Below are positions 22,275-32,665 of a stretch of 64,000 nt of DNA, piece after piece. The stretch lies in contig NC_087078.1 of NCBI RefSeq assembly GCF_026151205.1, forward strand, positions 12,135,118-12,199,117, read 5' to 3'. Below the pieces are notes generated by a model, which saw only the letters and a list, made by a program, of their open reading frames with translations, was not told the origin of the DNA and searched no databases. Origin of the DNA: Bolinopsis microptera (Eukaryota > Ctenophora > Tentaculata > Lobata > Bolinopsidae). The position numbers were made by a program, and so were the translations under genes. Within the stretch, counting starts at the first letter, position 1. The number at the start of each line of letters is the position of its first letter.

Positions 22275-25200
22275 TCAATGAGCAGATGTAAACTTATGGG
22301 GAGAAGTCTGGTGAGTCACGTACAGCACTCCCATTGTAATAACCGCGGATACCAGGAATATAACATCAAACCACCTATGATAAAAGTTGAAATGGATGTT
22401 CCCGAGCACCTCCGTAATGATGACCCGGAAGTCAGGCGGCAAGTTCATCCTCATCAGCAAAACACACGAAACAAAGTACATTCCCATTATTTGAGCCAGG
22501 AACAGGACGAGGAGGTTGCTGGATTTGGCGCTGGAGATAGCGTAGAACCATTTGATGAGGTTTATGAGGAGACCCCGGATTGAGCAGACGATGATGATGC
22601 CAACGATGATGAAGCTGAGATGTTGTGCCCAGAATTGAGCGTCAAATTTGAAGCCCAACCAGTTTGCTGAGATCTCTAGTCCTCGGGAGATGGGGTCCTT
22701 TTTGCCGACTCTGTCAAACACAATGTTCACTGTGCTCATGAATATCTTGTATGCGAGGTAACCTGAAATTATGTGTTTTTAAAAAGCTGTTTTAATTGAA
22801 GTAACGAAATTATAGCAGGCAAATTGTTTTGCTGAAACCAAAATCATGTAATATTTATAGATAGTGCGGCCCTCTGGACCGGGCCAATAAAATAAAATAC
22901 AATAAATAAAAAGCAAGTCGCTATATTCACCTGAGAAAATGTGACCAGTAAAGTTGAAATATTTTCCCAACAGTGTCCTACTCATAGCTAGACGTTCTCT
23001 CATCGAGTTCATATCTACTATTTCCAAATACAGCTGAAAAGTTTCATCATTTAAAAGATGATAATTGCCTAAATGTGTTAAAATTTAGGGCTACAATTGC
23101 AGATCAATATGACAGATTTAAACAACTTTCCGAGATGGTCCCACAGAATATATAAGTGATTTAAACCTGTCTAGAAAGTTCCTCAAGAGATTCCACCTCA
23201 TCGTACAACAATGTTACTGTTTCATTTGTGCGGAGTGAAGAGGTTAGTCTTGACCACCAGCCTTGATCCTCTGAAAGGAGACACAAAGTAAGCAACCTGT
23301 TTCTCTGGGCCGCAATTGTAGAATTTTAATAGTACGATATCATTATTAGATCGGTTGAGTCCCTTAGCCACTATCAATAGAATTCGCAAGAAAACAATGC
23401 CTCTAGATCGTAATATTCCCATGGTAACCACAACTGTTAATAACATTAAATAACCCAAGTAGTAAGTACTTGGCTTCCACACTTGCATTCTACCGTCCTA
23501 CTGCACTCAGTCCTAGTTAGGTGTCAGCACTACACTACATATACCGGCCTATCATCCCACATCCTCACTTCCACACTTGCATTCTACCGTCCTACTGCAC
23601 TCAGTCCTAGTTAGGTGTCAGCACTACACTACATATACCGGCCTATCATCCCACATCCTCACTTCCACACTTGCATTCTACCGTCCTACTGCACTCAGTC
23701 CTAGTTAGGTGTCAGCACTACACTACATATACCGGCCTATCATCCCACATCCTCACTTCCACACTTGCATTCTACCGTCCTACTGCACTCAGTCCTAGTT
23801 AGGTGTCAGCACTACACTACATATACCGGCCTATCATCCCACATCCTCACTTCCACACTTGCATTCTACCGTCCTACTGCACTCAGTCCTAGTTAGGTGT
23901 CAGCACTACACTACATATACCGGCCTATCATCCCACATCCTCGTCTTTGATCAAATAATTTGAGGCACAGTGTGTAACACTATAACTATAGTTGGCATTT
24001 CTGTTGGGCAAGAACGTTTTGGCAATATATTGGCAGTTGGGATAGTGCTAAGCACTCTAAACTATAAAGGTGCATGGGAATGTTGGATTATGGTATGGTT
24101 GTCATATTGCTGGTGTGGCGTCCGCAATATTATCAGTCGCCTTTGAAAATCTACTACAGATTTTCTTTCTGTATATCACTATACAGTTCCTCTTTAGAAA
24201 AAGTGCATGTGACAAGTAACGAGACAAGGATGCTCTAGGATCAGGAGCGACAAATGATCAATTGTTCTAGACGTGAGGCTTTCTGCAGTAACGGCCCTAG
24301 CGAACAGGGGGATGGTTGTTCGCTTGAGTACTATGATGCGGTTATACAAGTCTGGCAAAACAATTTGTGACCTGCCTATTGGCCGGGCGCCGCCGTAGAC
24401 TCAACACATGGTGTGTGGGGTATTTACCTCGGGCACACACCTTAATCTCTCGACCGGCGGGTCACACCCAAATCTCCTGCTCCAACTCTTTCAAAGGCTG
24501 GTACCCTACTACTACGTGGCCAGAAGGAAATTCTTGTAGGAACTCTTAATGTACGAACAATAAGAGAACAATACAAGAGGGATGAGCTGGGTGTATGCAT
24601 GAGGGATAGTGGCGTACATATTTTGGGCATTCAGGAGCATCGGGTAGTACATAGCACTGAAATCGAGTATCAAGATCTTGGAAGCTCTCACCTCATAACA
24701 ACTTCGGCATGGAGAACCAGCAATGGGGCGGCTGCTGGTGGGGTTGGTATTGTCTTGGACAAAAAGACAGTATTCAACTCATTGATTAGTGTATACTCAC
24801 ATGACAGGAGGACGATGGTAGCCAACTTTGCAGGGAACCCGGTCACAACTGTTATTGTGACTTATAGCCCGACAGAGGGGGCGACTGTCGACGAAGCAGA
24901 AAACTACTACGACAGCCTTGGTGGTGCCATCGACCAGATACCAGCCCACAACTTACTATTCGTTGTAGGAGACCTCAATGCGCATGTCTCATCATCAGGA
25001 AACTGGACATCCTTCCACAAGGGTCCAGCAAACCGAAATGGTAGACTGCTAGAGGATATGCTGTTGGAGCGACAGCTAGAAATCACAAACACCAGATTTC
25101 AGAAGCGAAGAGGTAAACTCTGGACATATCTCTCAGATATGAGTCAAAGTAAATCTCAAATCGACTTCATCATTTGCCGGAAGAAATGGCGGAACTCCGT

Positions 25201-28200
25201 CAAGAACTCCGAAGCATATGGTAGTTTCCACAGTATTGGCTCGGATCACAGAGTAGTCGTAGCAAGGGTAAAGCTTAGTCTACGGATAAGCAAGACGGAG
25301 AAGAGGGCTCCGGTTCTGGACTGGTCTAAACTTAAAACTGATATCGCTCTACAGGAGAGGTACACAGTGGAAGTTAAAAACCGCTTTTCCATACTTGAAA
25401 AGGATGATCAGACGGCAACAGAAAGGTACCAATGCTTTATTGATGCGAATAGGACAACTTCTCGACTTTTACTACCTGAAAAGGAGAAAAAGAAAAGATG
25501 TAAAATCTCAGCGACTCCAAGTGTTGAAATTGCCAGGCTGAAGCTGAGGGAATGTAGCATAAAATACCACTCAGATGCTACAGAAGACAACCGAATAGCT
25601 GTCCAAGAGGGCAAACAGAAGCTAGGCGATGCTTATCAAGCAGCTAAAGAGCACCTGCTGGAGGGGCAGGTCCGGGAACTGGAGGAAGCAAGTTGGCAGG
25701 GCAGACATGCTAAAAGCTGGACCATGATCAACAAGATCACAGGTAAAGCTCCATCATATACTGGCAAAATCAAGGGAAACTCACCAACGGAAAGGGTTCA
25801 GAAATGGAAGGACTATTTTGCTACTCTTCTCGGCTCACCACCGACGGTAGAGAACGCGGAAGAGGATATTGATCCAGTCCACCCACCTCTGAATATCGGA
25901 ACACAACCGTTTACGTTGGATGAGTACAGAAAAGCAAAGTCCAGCATAAAGGAAGGGAAAGCATGGGGTGACGACAACATAGCCCCAGAAGTCTTAAAAC
26001 GATGCGACCTTGATCAAATTGTCTTAGACTTCTGTAACAATGCTCTATTGAAAGGTGAGAAACCAGACCAATGGTCAACTGCCAACATCATACCAATTCC
26101 AAAGAAGGGCGACCTTAGCGAACCAATGAACTATCGGGGAATAAGCTTGTCATCCCTAGTTGCCAAGTCTCTAAACAAGATGGTTCTAAACCGGTTGAAG
26201 CCAGAAATCGAGACAATTCTGCGTAGAAACCAGAATGGATTCAGACCAGGAAGGTCAACAACTCAACAGATATTGGTACTGAGACGTCTTATAGAGGGTG
26301 TCAAGAGTCGGAAACTGCCAGCTGTTCTGACATTTATAGACTTTAAGAAGGCTTTCGACAGTGTACATCGTGGGAAAATGCTAAAGATTCTAGAAGCTTA
26401 CGGCATTCCAGTCAAAATCGTGCAGCTTATACGGCTCATGTACGAGAAGACAATGGCCAAAGTCCTAACTCCAGACGGAGAAACTGAATTGTTCGAGATA
26501 CTTGCAGGTGTGTTACAGGGTGATACCTTAGCACCTTACCTCTTTGCAATAGTCATCGACTACTGTATGAGGCAAGCCATAGGCGATGATGCGGAGCGAC
26601 TTGGACTCACCCTCGAACGTAGAAAAAGCAGAAGAGTGGGGCCCAAGATCATCACCGATGTGGACTTTGCAGATGATATAGCACTTATATCTGAGGACAT
26701 GGACAAGGCTAACGAGTTCCTGCTCAGAGTAGAATCGGCGGCAGCAAGCGTGGGACTACACATAAACGAAGGCAAGACCAAGGTCATGACACTGAATATG
26801 GAGGATCGATCTAGCGACCTACAAAGTCGATCCGGGGAAGCCATAGAAAATGTAGATGATTTCATCTACTTAGGCTCCTGGATTGAGAGCACAGATAGGG
26901 AGATAAGGGTTAGAAAGGGAAAAGCGTGGGGTGCCCTACATAGACTGAAGGATATCTGGAAATCCAAACTCTCAAAGAGCCTAAAGATTAGATTGTTCAT
27001 AGCGGCTTGTGAATCAGTACTGCTCTACGGATCAGAAACCTGGACACTGACAAAGGCTCAAGAGAAAAGTTTGGACGGGACATACACAAAGATGTTGCGT
27101 ATGGTGCTGGGTATCTCATGGAAGGACAAGGTCAGCAATATAACTTTGTATGGTAGCCTCCCAAGGCTGTCAAACAAGTTACGAAGCAGGAGATTAAAAA
27201 TGGCGGGACACTGCATCCGACATCCTGAGCTACTTGCCAGTGATTTAGTCTTATGGGAACCTACGCACGGTAGAGCACAGCAAGGCCGACCAAGACAAAG
27301 CTACTTGTCTATGTTACTGAAGGAAGTTGGGACAAACTCTAAAGAGGAACTGCGAACCCTGATGCGGGACAGGGATATATGGAGGGGGTTTTCTGGCGTA
27401 GATCGGACTTAGCTCCGACATAGTAGTAGTAGTAGTAGTAGTAGTAAGTACTCACTGTCGCTGACTTGAGCTGTACTCTTTCTCTCCTCCAGTATCAGTT
27501 TCTTCTTCTTGTTGGCTATCATGTCCAGTGTCTGCAGCATTCTTTTCTCCATGTTCTGGGATATACTTGTTTTTATGATTCTGCTAACCACGCATCAGTG
27601 ATAACAATTATATAAAAATAAAAGTATGCCATTGGGCTACCGCCATTTTGCAGGTAATAATATTTTGAAAGTTAGTTATTTGCGTGCGGTTTAGCTCATA
27701 TTATCAAACTGACACAGAAAAATGGAAATGTCTAAGGCGATCAGTACTCACGTTTACATCCAGTGACGTGACAATCCTGGCAAAGTAGTCCATGTAAGTG
27801 TAGGGACAGTTCACGGCTCCAAACCCAGAGAGGATAGCCATCAGAGTCACTCCTACCACTCCTACTCGACTGGAAATATCATTCGTAAACAGAATAAAAC
27901 ATGTCGACGTGCAGATTGTAGAGATGGAGGAACAAAGTGTGGATAGGTTTGCCAGGGTGCGTTCAACTATACCCTGTCAAGTGACATGGTATAGCAGAAC
28001 TATAGGTCCCACTGACCCAGCTGATGGTCGTGTAGTGCGGTCAACTCTATCTTTATGATTCATTTTGCATGTTGATTCATTTGTAGTGCGGTCAATTCTA
28101 TCTTGATGATTCATTTTTCTTTTTGGTTACGTCCCGATCACACGATCGAATTGAAAATATATATGATAATTAGGTCTGGAGCGCTGAATACTCAAATAAG

Positions 28201-31200
28201 ATTTTTTCGCGCGTTCCGGTAAAATTTGCAGAAGACCGTTTACTTGTGCAGGAGTGGCGAAACTAGTTTTATAGTTGCTAGTTTTATAGTTGCTAGTTTT
28301 ATAGTTGCTAGTTTCATAGTTGCTAGTTTCATAGTTGCTAGTTTCATAGTTGCTAGTTTCATAGTTGCTAGTTTCATAGTTGCTAGTTTCATAGTTGCTA
28401 GTTTCATAGTTGCTAGTTTCATAGTTGCTAGTTTCATAGTTGCTAGTTTCATAGTTGCTAGTTTCATAGTTGCTAGTTTCATAGTTGCTAGTTTCATAGT
28501 TGCTAGTTTCATAGTTGCTAGTTTCATAGTTGCTAGTTTCATAGTTGCTAGTTTCATAGTTGCTAGTTTCATAGTTGCTAGTTTCATAGTTGCTAGTTTT
28601 ATAGTTGCTAGTTTTATAGTTGCTAGTTTTATAGTTGCTAGTTTTATAGTTGCTAGTTTTATAGTTGCTAGTTTTATAGTTGCTAGTTTTATAGTTGCTA
28701 GTTTTATAGTTGCTAGTTTTATAGTTGCTAGTTTTATAGTTGCTAGTTTTATAGTTGCTAGTTTTATAGTTGCTAGTTCTATAGTTGCTAGTTCTATAGT
28801 TGCTAGTTCTATAGTTGCTAGCTTTATAGTTGCTAGTTTTATAGTTGCTAGTTTTATAGTTGCTAGTTTTATAGTTGCTAGTTTTATAGTTGCTAGTTTT
28901 ATAGTTGCTAGTTTTATAGTTGCTAGTTTGAAATATTTGACGTTTCCATGGTGTTGGTGTCAATGAAGCCCCCACCCATGAAAACTTCGGTTAACTCTCA
29001 CGGGAAACTACGTAAGACTGTAGGATATAATTTATAGCAAAGTTTTTTTTCTTCTGTATTTCGACCAATCACTCGATTTAGTTAGCTACTTGCTACATTA
29101 CCAAGGGTTTTACAAAATTTACCAAGGATTTTGCCAATGGCCGGTTTATCGTATACACAGGACGACAGTTTATTCACAATGTTTGACACAGAAAAGGGTC
29201 TCAAAGTTAATATTCCTGAGATGCATCTACATTTCATACATTGCTCACACTACATTTCATACATTTCTCACACTACATTTCATACATTGCTCACACTACA
29301 TTGCTTAATTCAGTTATCCTGGATCCCACTCCGGTGTAACCAGTAAAACTGCTTCTGAGTAGAAAGTTATAGAACACTGCTGTAAACAACAAGAATACAA
29401 GGAAGCAAAATAAAATTTGTTATCCAGGGAATAAGAATTTATACATTTTCCAAGTTTACGATAAAATATCATTCCTGATAAGCATGCACATTGTATACAA
29501 CTTCTCCTTGCTATACAAATATTCCTGCCTTAGTTATTAAGCAGTTAAAAGATTTAATTAAAACAAAAGTCTTCTTGGGTGTCTCCCAGCCTGATACTAG
29601 AGGCACAAAACTATCAGAAAATCCAAAAATTGTGCGGCAGAATTGTTCTTTATAGTATATCATATCTTTATGTAGGGAATATAACGCAAATATCCCGGCT
29701 TCATGCGGCTGATATCAATTATCAGCTAATATCTCCAACTGTCAACTGTCTGTCTTGAGATTTTATCTTCTTTCCAATGTTACAAAGAAGAGGGAAGAAG
29801 TCGAAGAAAACACGGACGAGAAGGATCAAGACTGCGAGACAAAATACAAGAAGTCCAAGGGTAACTTCGGAAGACATAATTAGCTAATTAATTAACCAAT
29901 TAAGCAGGAGATGATTCCAGAGAAGAGGAACTTTTGCAAAGAACTACACGGACTATTGACGCAAACAATCACTACAATGGAATGCTACACAGCAAAGTTT
30001 GAGTTGAAGTTTGAATTAAAGTTTGAAAAAAGGGTGACAATGCTTTAGGAATTTACCATGTAAATTGTTATGAAACAAGCTTCCTATGCAATGTGGCAAA
30101 CATCTTAAAGATTTAGACCGGATATCATTCTGCCCAACAAATAGTGAAAATTCATCGGGTAGAGGGTGACACGTGACATGTGACATGTGACACATGACAT
30201 GTGACACGTGACATGTGACATGTAACAATCTGGAATGTCTATTATATTCTCTTAATTTTATCACATTGAAGTACTAACCTGATCATCTGCTCTATGCTGA
30301 ATATCCCTTGCTTAGGATTCATGATGGGAAATGGGTCACCAAGCTTCCAAAAGAAGTAGAAATAAACAGTCCAGGACAGGAAACAGAAAAGAGCTGTTAG
30401 TCTTTGTTGTTTTAATATTCTGAATATTAGTCCGTGATTTGATAAACACGCAAATGCAATGGTCGTCAAAAAGAAGAAGAAGAATCTTTGCAACTCAAAA
30501 AAAATTCCATAATAAAGATAAACAATATATACCTTAAACTGTTAAGAACAATGTAGCTCATGTACATAGGCAGTATAACGATCAACAGAACCAGAGCAAA
30601 GTAGAGATTAAGTTTCCAGTGGAAGAGGCGGGAGGAGAGGTCCATGACACCCAGTATCTCGAATATGATGAGCTCGAACATGCTGAGTGACATGGTGAAG
30701 GTCACTGCAAATAGAACCTGTACTCCTCTCTGGTGGATCTACGGGAAAGAAAAAGAGGATTAGATAAATATAATAATAAGTTATAACATTAATATAATAT
30801 CTATTGTACACGCTTCGACAATCGACAATAAAATATACCAAGGAAAGATACATTTAAGTCATTCAAGCGAGACTTATCCACAACAAGATAAGAATTATTC
30901 TGTCGTTACGAGTACATCCAAACACTTTTAACTGGCATGTCACTAGAATAGGGGGGGGGGGGGGGGGGGTCCAAGGGGAACTTTGGGGAACTTTTTTTTG
31001 GGGAACTTCAGAAATCTTGGGGGACTTTCCCAAAGTTCCCCAAAGTTCCCCTTGGACCCCCCCCCCCCCCCCCCTAGAATAACAGTACAAACCTCGTAGT
31101 TAGAGAAGAGTTGGAGCATGAAGAAGAGATAACCAAATATGAAGAAAAGCAGCTGAGTTGTGAACATGATTACCGTGTCCGCTACAAAACCTAACATCAT
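22275..31200 (-). CDS. GPR89: Golgi pH regulator (GPHR/GPR89), complete
   Basis: Eight exons on the minus strand: 31093-31200, 30533-30738, 30279-30419, 27752-27869, 27456-27555, 23167-23216, 22931-23033 and 22275-22762 (stop at 22275). All are GT-AG and in phase: 437 residues against about 455 in vertebrates. Family blocks run in order: LFFIFGYLFFMLQLF, FELIIFEILGVMDLSSR, FFWKLGDPFPIM, GVTLMAILSGFGAVNCPYTY, a Lys-rich helical loop (NKKKKLILEERK), LEELSRQ, GKYFNFTGHIF, NIVFDRVGKKDP, IRGLLINLIKWFYA and FNFYHRWFDVIFL. The product is a multi-pass Golgi membrane protein supporting lumenal acidification, reported as an anion channel. The cytosolic loop after the Lys-rich segment is shorter than in vertebrates. 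Intron 1 has a G-run foldback next to the exon 1 donor. Intron 3 has a 15-bp minisatellite. Intron 5 holds a 94-bp repeat and a full LINE. Confidence 0.96.
23474..23943. repeat. 94-bp tandem repeat, five copies
   Basis: Five essentially identical copies, each starting CTTCCACACTTGCATTCTAC, with starts at 23474, 23568 and 23662 and so on (period 94). It lies in GPHR intron 5, about 260 bp from the exon 6 acceptor and upstream of the LINE. Near identity implies recent amplification or gene conversion. Confidence 0.95.
24446..27446 (+). mobile_element. Non-LTR retrotransposon (RTE-like LINE), apparently intact
   Basis: Inserted in GPHR intron 5 in the opposite orientation. The coordinates given cover the open frame through a 3' (TAG)n tail at 27421-27446; short-repeat tails are typical of RTE-type elements. 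The 5' end is not defined. Sequence from about 24100 looks like 5' UTR, and the frame is open from 24446. The tail stops 9 nt before the GPHR exon 5 boundary (27456), leaving only GTGAGTACT of the host intron on that side. No target duplication could be assigned. Confidence 0.9.
24599..27412 (+). CDS. LINE polyprotein: endonuclease plus reverse transcriptase
   Basis: 937 codons from the first ATG, with no stops or frameshifts. The open frame extends upstream to 24446 and includes the expected endonuclease start VGTLNVRTIRE before the ATG, so the true start is probably earlier or non-AUG. Apurinic-type endonuclease motifs are present: QEHR near residue 17, VVGDLNAHV near 122, IDFIICRKKW and SDHRVV near 217. 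Reverse transcriptase blocks follow: NGFRPGRSTTQQI, FIDFKKAFDSVHRGKM, GVLQGDTLAPYLFAI and the catalytic VDFADDIALIS near residue 688. The C-terminus (LLYGSETWTL through KMAGHCIRHPE) resembles RTE/Proto2-group elements. It makes cDNA by target-primed reverse transcription. All catalytic motifs are intact, so it may be recently active. Confidence 0.93.
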   Translation: MRDSGVHILGIQEHRVVHSTEIEYQDLGSSHLITTSAWRTSNGAAAGGVGIVLDKKTVFNSLISVYSHDRRTMVANFAGNPVTTVIVTYSPTEGATVDEAENYYDSLGGAIDQIPAHNLLFVVGDLNAHVSSSGNWTSFHKGPANRNGRLLEDMLLERQLEITNTRFQKRRGKLWTYLSDMSQSKSQIDFIICRKKWRNSVKNSEAYGSFHSIGSDHRVVVARVKLSLRISKTEKRAPVLDWSKLKTDIALQERYTVEVKNRFSILEKDDQTATERYQCFIDANRTTSRLLLPEKEKKKRCKISATPSVEIARLKLRECSIKYHSDATEDNRIAVQEGKQKLGDAYQAAKEHLLEGQVRELEEASWQGRHAKSWTMINKITGKAPSYTGKIKGNSPTERVQKWKDYFATLLGSPPTVENAEEDIDPVHPPLNIGTQPFTLDEYRKAKSSIKEGKAWGDDNIAPEVLKRCDLDQIVLDFCNNALLKGEKPDQWSTANIIPIPKKGDLSEPMNYRGISLSSLVAKSLNKMVLNRLKPEIETILRRNQNGFRPGRSTTQQILVLRRLIEGVKSRKLPAVLTFIDFKKAFDSVHRGKMLKILEAYGIPVKIVQLIRLMYEKTMAKVLTPDGETELFEILAGVLQGDTLAPYLFAIVIDYCMRQAIGDDAERLGLTLERRKSRRVGPKIITDVDFADDIALISEDMDKANEFLLRVESAAASVGLHINEGKTKVMTLNMEDRSSDLQSRSGEAIENVDDFIYLGSWIESTDREIRVRKGKAWGALHRLKDIWKSKLSKSLKIRLFIAACESVLLYGSETWTLTKAQEKSLDGTYTKMLRMVLGISWKDKVSNITLYGSLPRLSNKLRSRRLKMAGHCIRHPELLASDLVLWEPTHGRAQQGRPRQSYLSMLLKEVGTNSKEELRTLMRDRDIWRGFSGVDRT
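28257..28930. repeat. 15-bp minisatellite in GPHR intron 3
   Basis: About 45 copies of TAGTTTTATAGTTGC, with blocks carrying C instead of T (GTTTCATAG, GTTCTATAG). The variants are clustered in runs, indicating block-wise expansion. The 15-bp period keeps several frames open on both strands; none is considered coding. Confidence 0.95.
28931..30278. other. Rest of GPHR intron 3
   Basis: Contains three to four copies of a 24-bp unit (TACATTTCATACATTGCTCACAC-like) at about 29225-29301, and an 8-bp array at 30166-30224 listed separately. Otherwise AT-rich with no coding sequence recognised. Confidence 0.5.
30166..30226. repeat. GACATGTG/GACACGTG 8-bp tandem repeat
   Basis: About seven copies of an 8-bp unit alternating GACATGTG and GACACGTG, placing CACGTG and CATGTG E-box cores at regular spacing. 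Intronic in GPHR. Confidence 0.85.
30951..31073. mobile_element. 123-bp G-run/C-run foldback element with 8-bp target duplication
   Basis: Starts with 19 G (30951-30969), then TCCAAGGGGAACTTTGGGG. It ends with the inverse CCAAAGTTCCCCTTGGA and 17 C. It is flanked by CTAGAATA on both sides (30943-30950 and 31074-31081). An 8-bp duplication suggests a hAT- or P-like mechanism. The right duplication ends only 5 nt from the 6-nt donor of GPHR exon 1 (31087-31092). Confidence 0.8.
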
Positions 31201-32009
31201 TGCTCCTCCTGTAATCATGTAATATACAAACTATAAAAAGATTATTAACTTATTATCGTTTGTTCTGATGAGGGATGAGTAGATTTAAATTCATGACCTG
31301 GTAAATACATAATTCCTATATCTAGGACAAGAACTTTTGTATTTTAAATTAAAAACTATAGTAATAAACTTCGAAGAACGGTGAAATTCAATTACAACAA
31401 ATAACTTGTGTCTGTAAACAATGTATCAGGTACCCGCGGGAATAGGAAAGGAAACAAGGTAAAGTAAAATAAAAAGCTCGAATTATTATATGTTCAAAGT
31501 AAAGCAAAACTGTAAAAACGGTTTGAAATAACGCAATCTTAACTTAAAAGTAGTAATTATATTATATATACGAACATAAGTTTCTATTAATAGAATAATA
31601 ATACTGGTCACTGTCTCACACTATTCGGTTTTGTTGTTAATATACTAAAACCATTAAAACGAGAAAGTATTGCTAAAGACAAATATCAAACCACTCAAAC
31701 ATTTTATCACAATTTCATTATATATTTATGTGAAAGGTCAAAAATTTAAGTTGTAAATGAAAACATCAAAGTTCCCAACTTAATAACATTACTGCTGTAA
31801 CTGTATAACATAATGTCTTAAATTTCTGTTATTTGTCTCAACAGATTATAAAATACATCGTTATCAGCTTTGGTGAAATCTAAAAAATGTATAAAACCAA
31901 TGGAATAAGAAATAAAGATTGTATTAGGCTGTACAATTAAGTATGTGAACGTCCTAAAGTTCATGTTTATTAAATTAATTCTGTTGATGTTCATAACATC
32001 ACACAATGT
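31201..32009. other. Region between GPHR start and PLCXD 3' end
   Basis: Upstream of GPHR exon 1 and downstream of PLCXD. A minus-strand AATAAA (plus 31966-31971) could end the PLCXD transcript beyond the 16-bp array. A short minus frame ending FTKADNDVFYNLLRQ at 31818-31880 follows an acceptor-like site but is not needed by the PLCXD model. Confidence 0.4.
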
Positions 32010-32660
32010 TAACATCATACTATGTTATCATCATACTATGTTAATATCTGACCACGTTAACATTTAACCACGTTAACATCTGACCACGTTAACATTTAAC
32101 CACGTTAACATTTAACCACGTTAACATCTGACCACGTTACCATCTGAACACGTTAACATTCAACCACGTTAACATTTAACCACGTTAACATTTAACCACG
32201 TTGACATATAACCACGTTAACATTTAACCACGTTAACATTTAACCACGTTAACATTTAACCACATTAACATTTAACCACGTTAACATTTAACCACGTTAA
32301 CATTTAACCACGTTAACATTTAACCACGTTAACATTTAACCACGTTAACATTTAACCACGTTAACATTTAACCACGTTAACATTTAACCACGTTAACATT
32401 TAACCACGTTAACATTTAACCACGTTAACATTTAACCACGTTAACATTTAACCACGTTAACATTTAACCACGTTAACATTTAACCACGTTAACATTTAAC
32501 CACGTTAACATTTAACCACTTTAACATCTGACCACATTAACATCTGACCACGTTAACATCTGACAACGATAACACTTAACATTTAACCACGTTAACATCT
32601 GACCAGTGACCACGTTAACATCTGACCAGTGACCACGTTAACATCTGACCACGTTAACAT
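32010..32660. repeat. 16-bp minisatellite next to the PLCXD stop codon
   Basis: About 40 copies of ACCACGTTAACATTTA, with CATCTGACC variants at the edges. Each contains the palindrome GTTAAC. The PLCXD stop codon is at 32666-32668, so the array would form the start of its 3' UTR. Confidence 0.95.
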
Positions 32661-32665
32661 TAAGT

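Noticed and set aside
28127..28975. Open frames of 246-282 codons (repeats of TSNYK or ASFIV) on both strands
   Set aside because: Produced by the 15-bp minisatellite in a GPHR intron; no non-repeat protein domain is attached.
31818..31880. Possible extra 3' exon of PLCXD (ending FTKADNDVFYNLLRQ)
   Set aside because: The gene already ends with the conserved C-terminal strand and an in-frame TGA at 32666; the candidate donor would have to skip it and the whole minisatellite.
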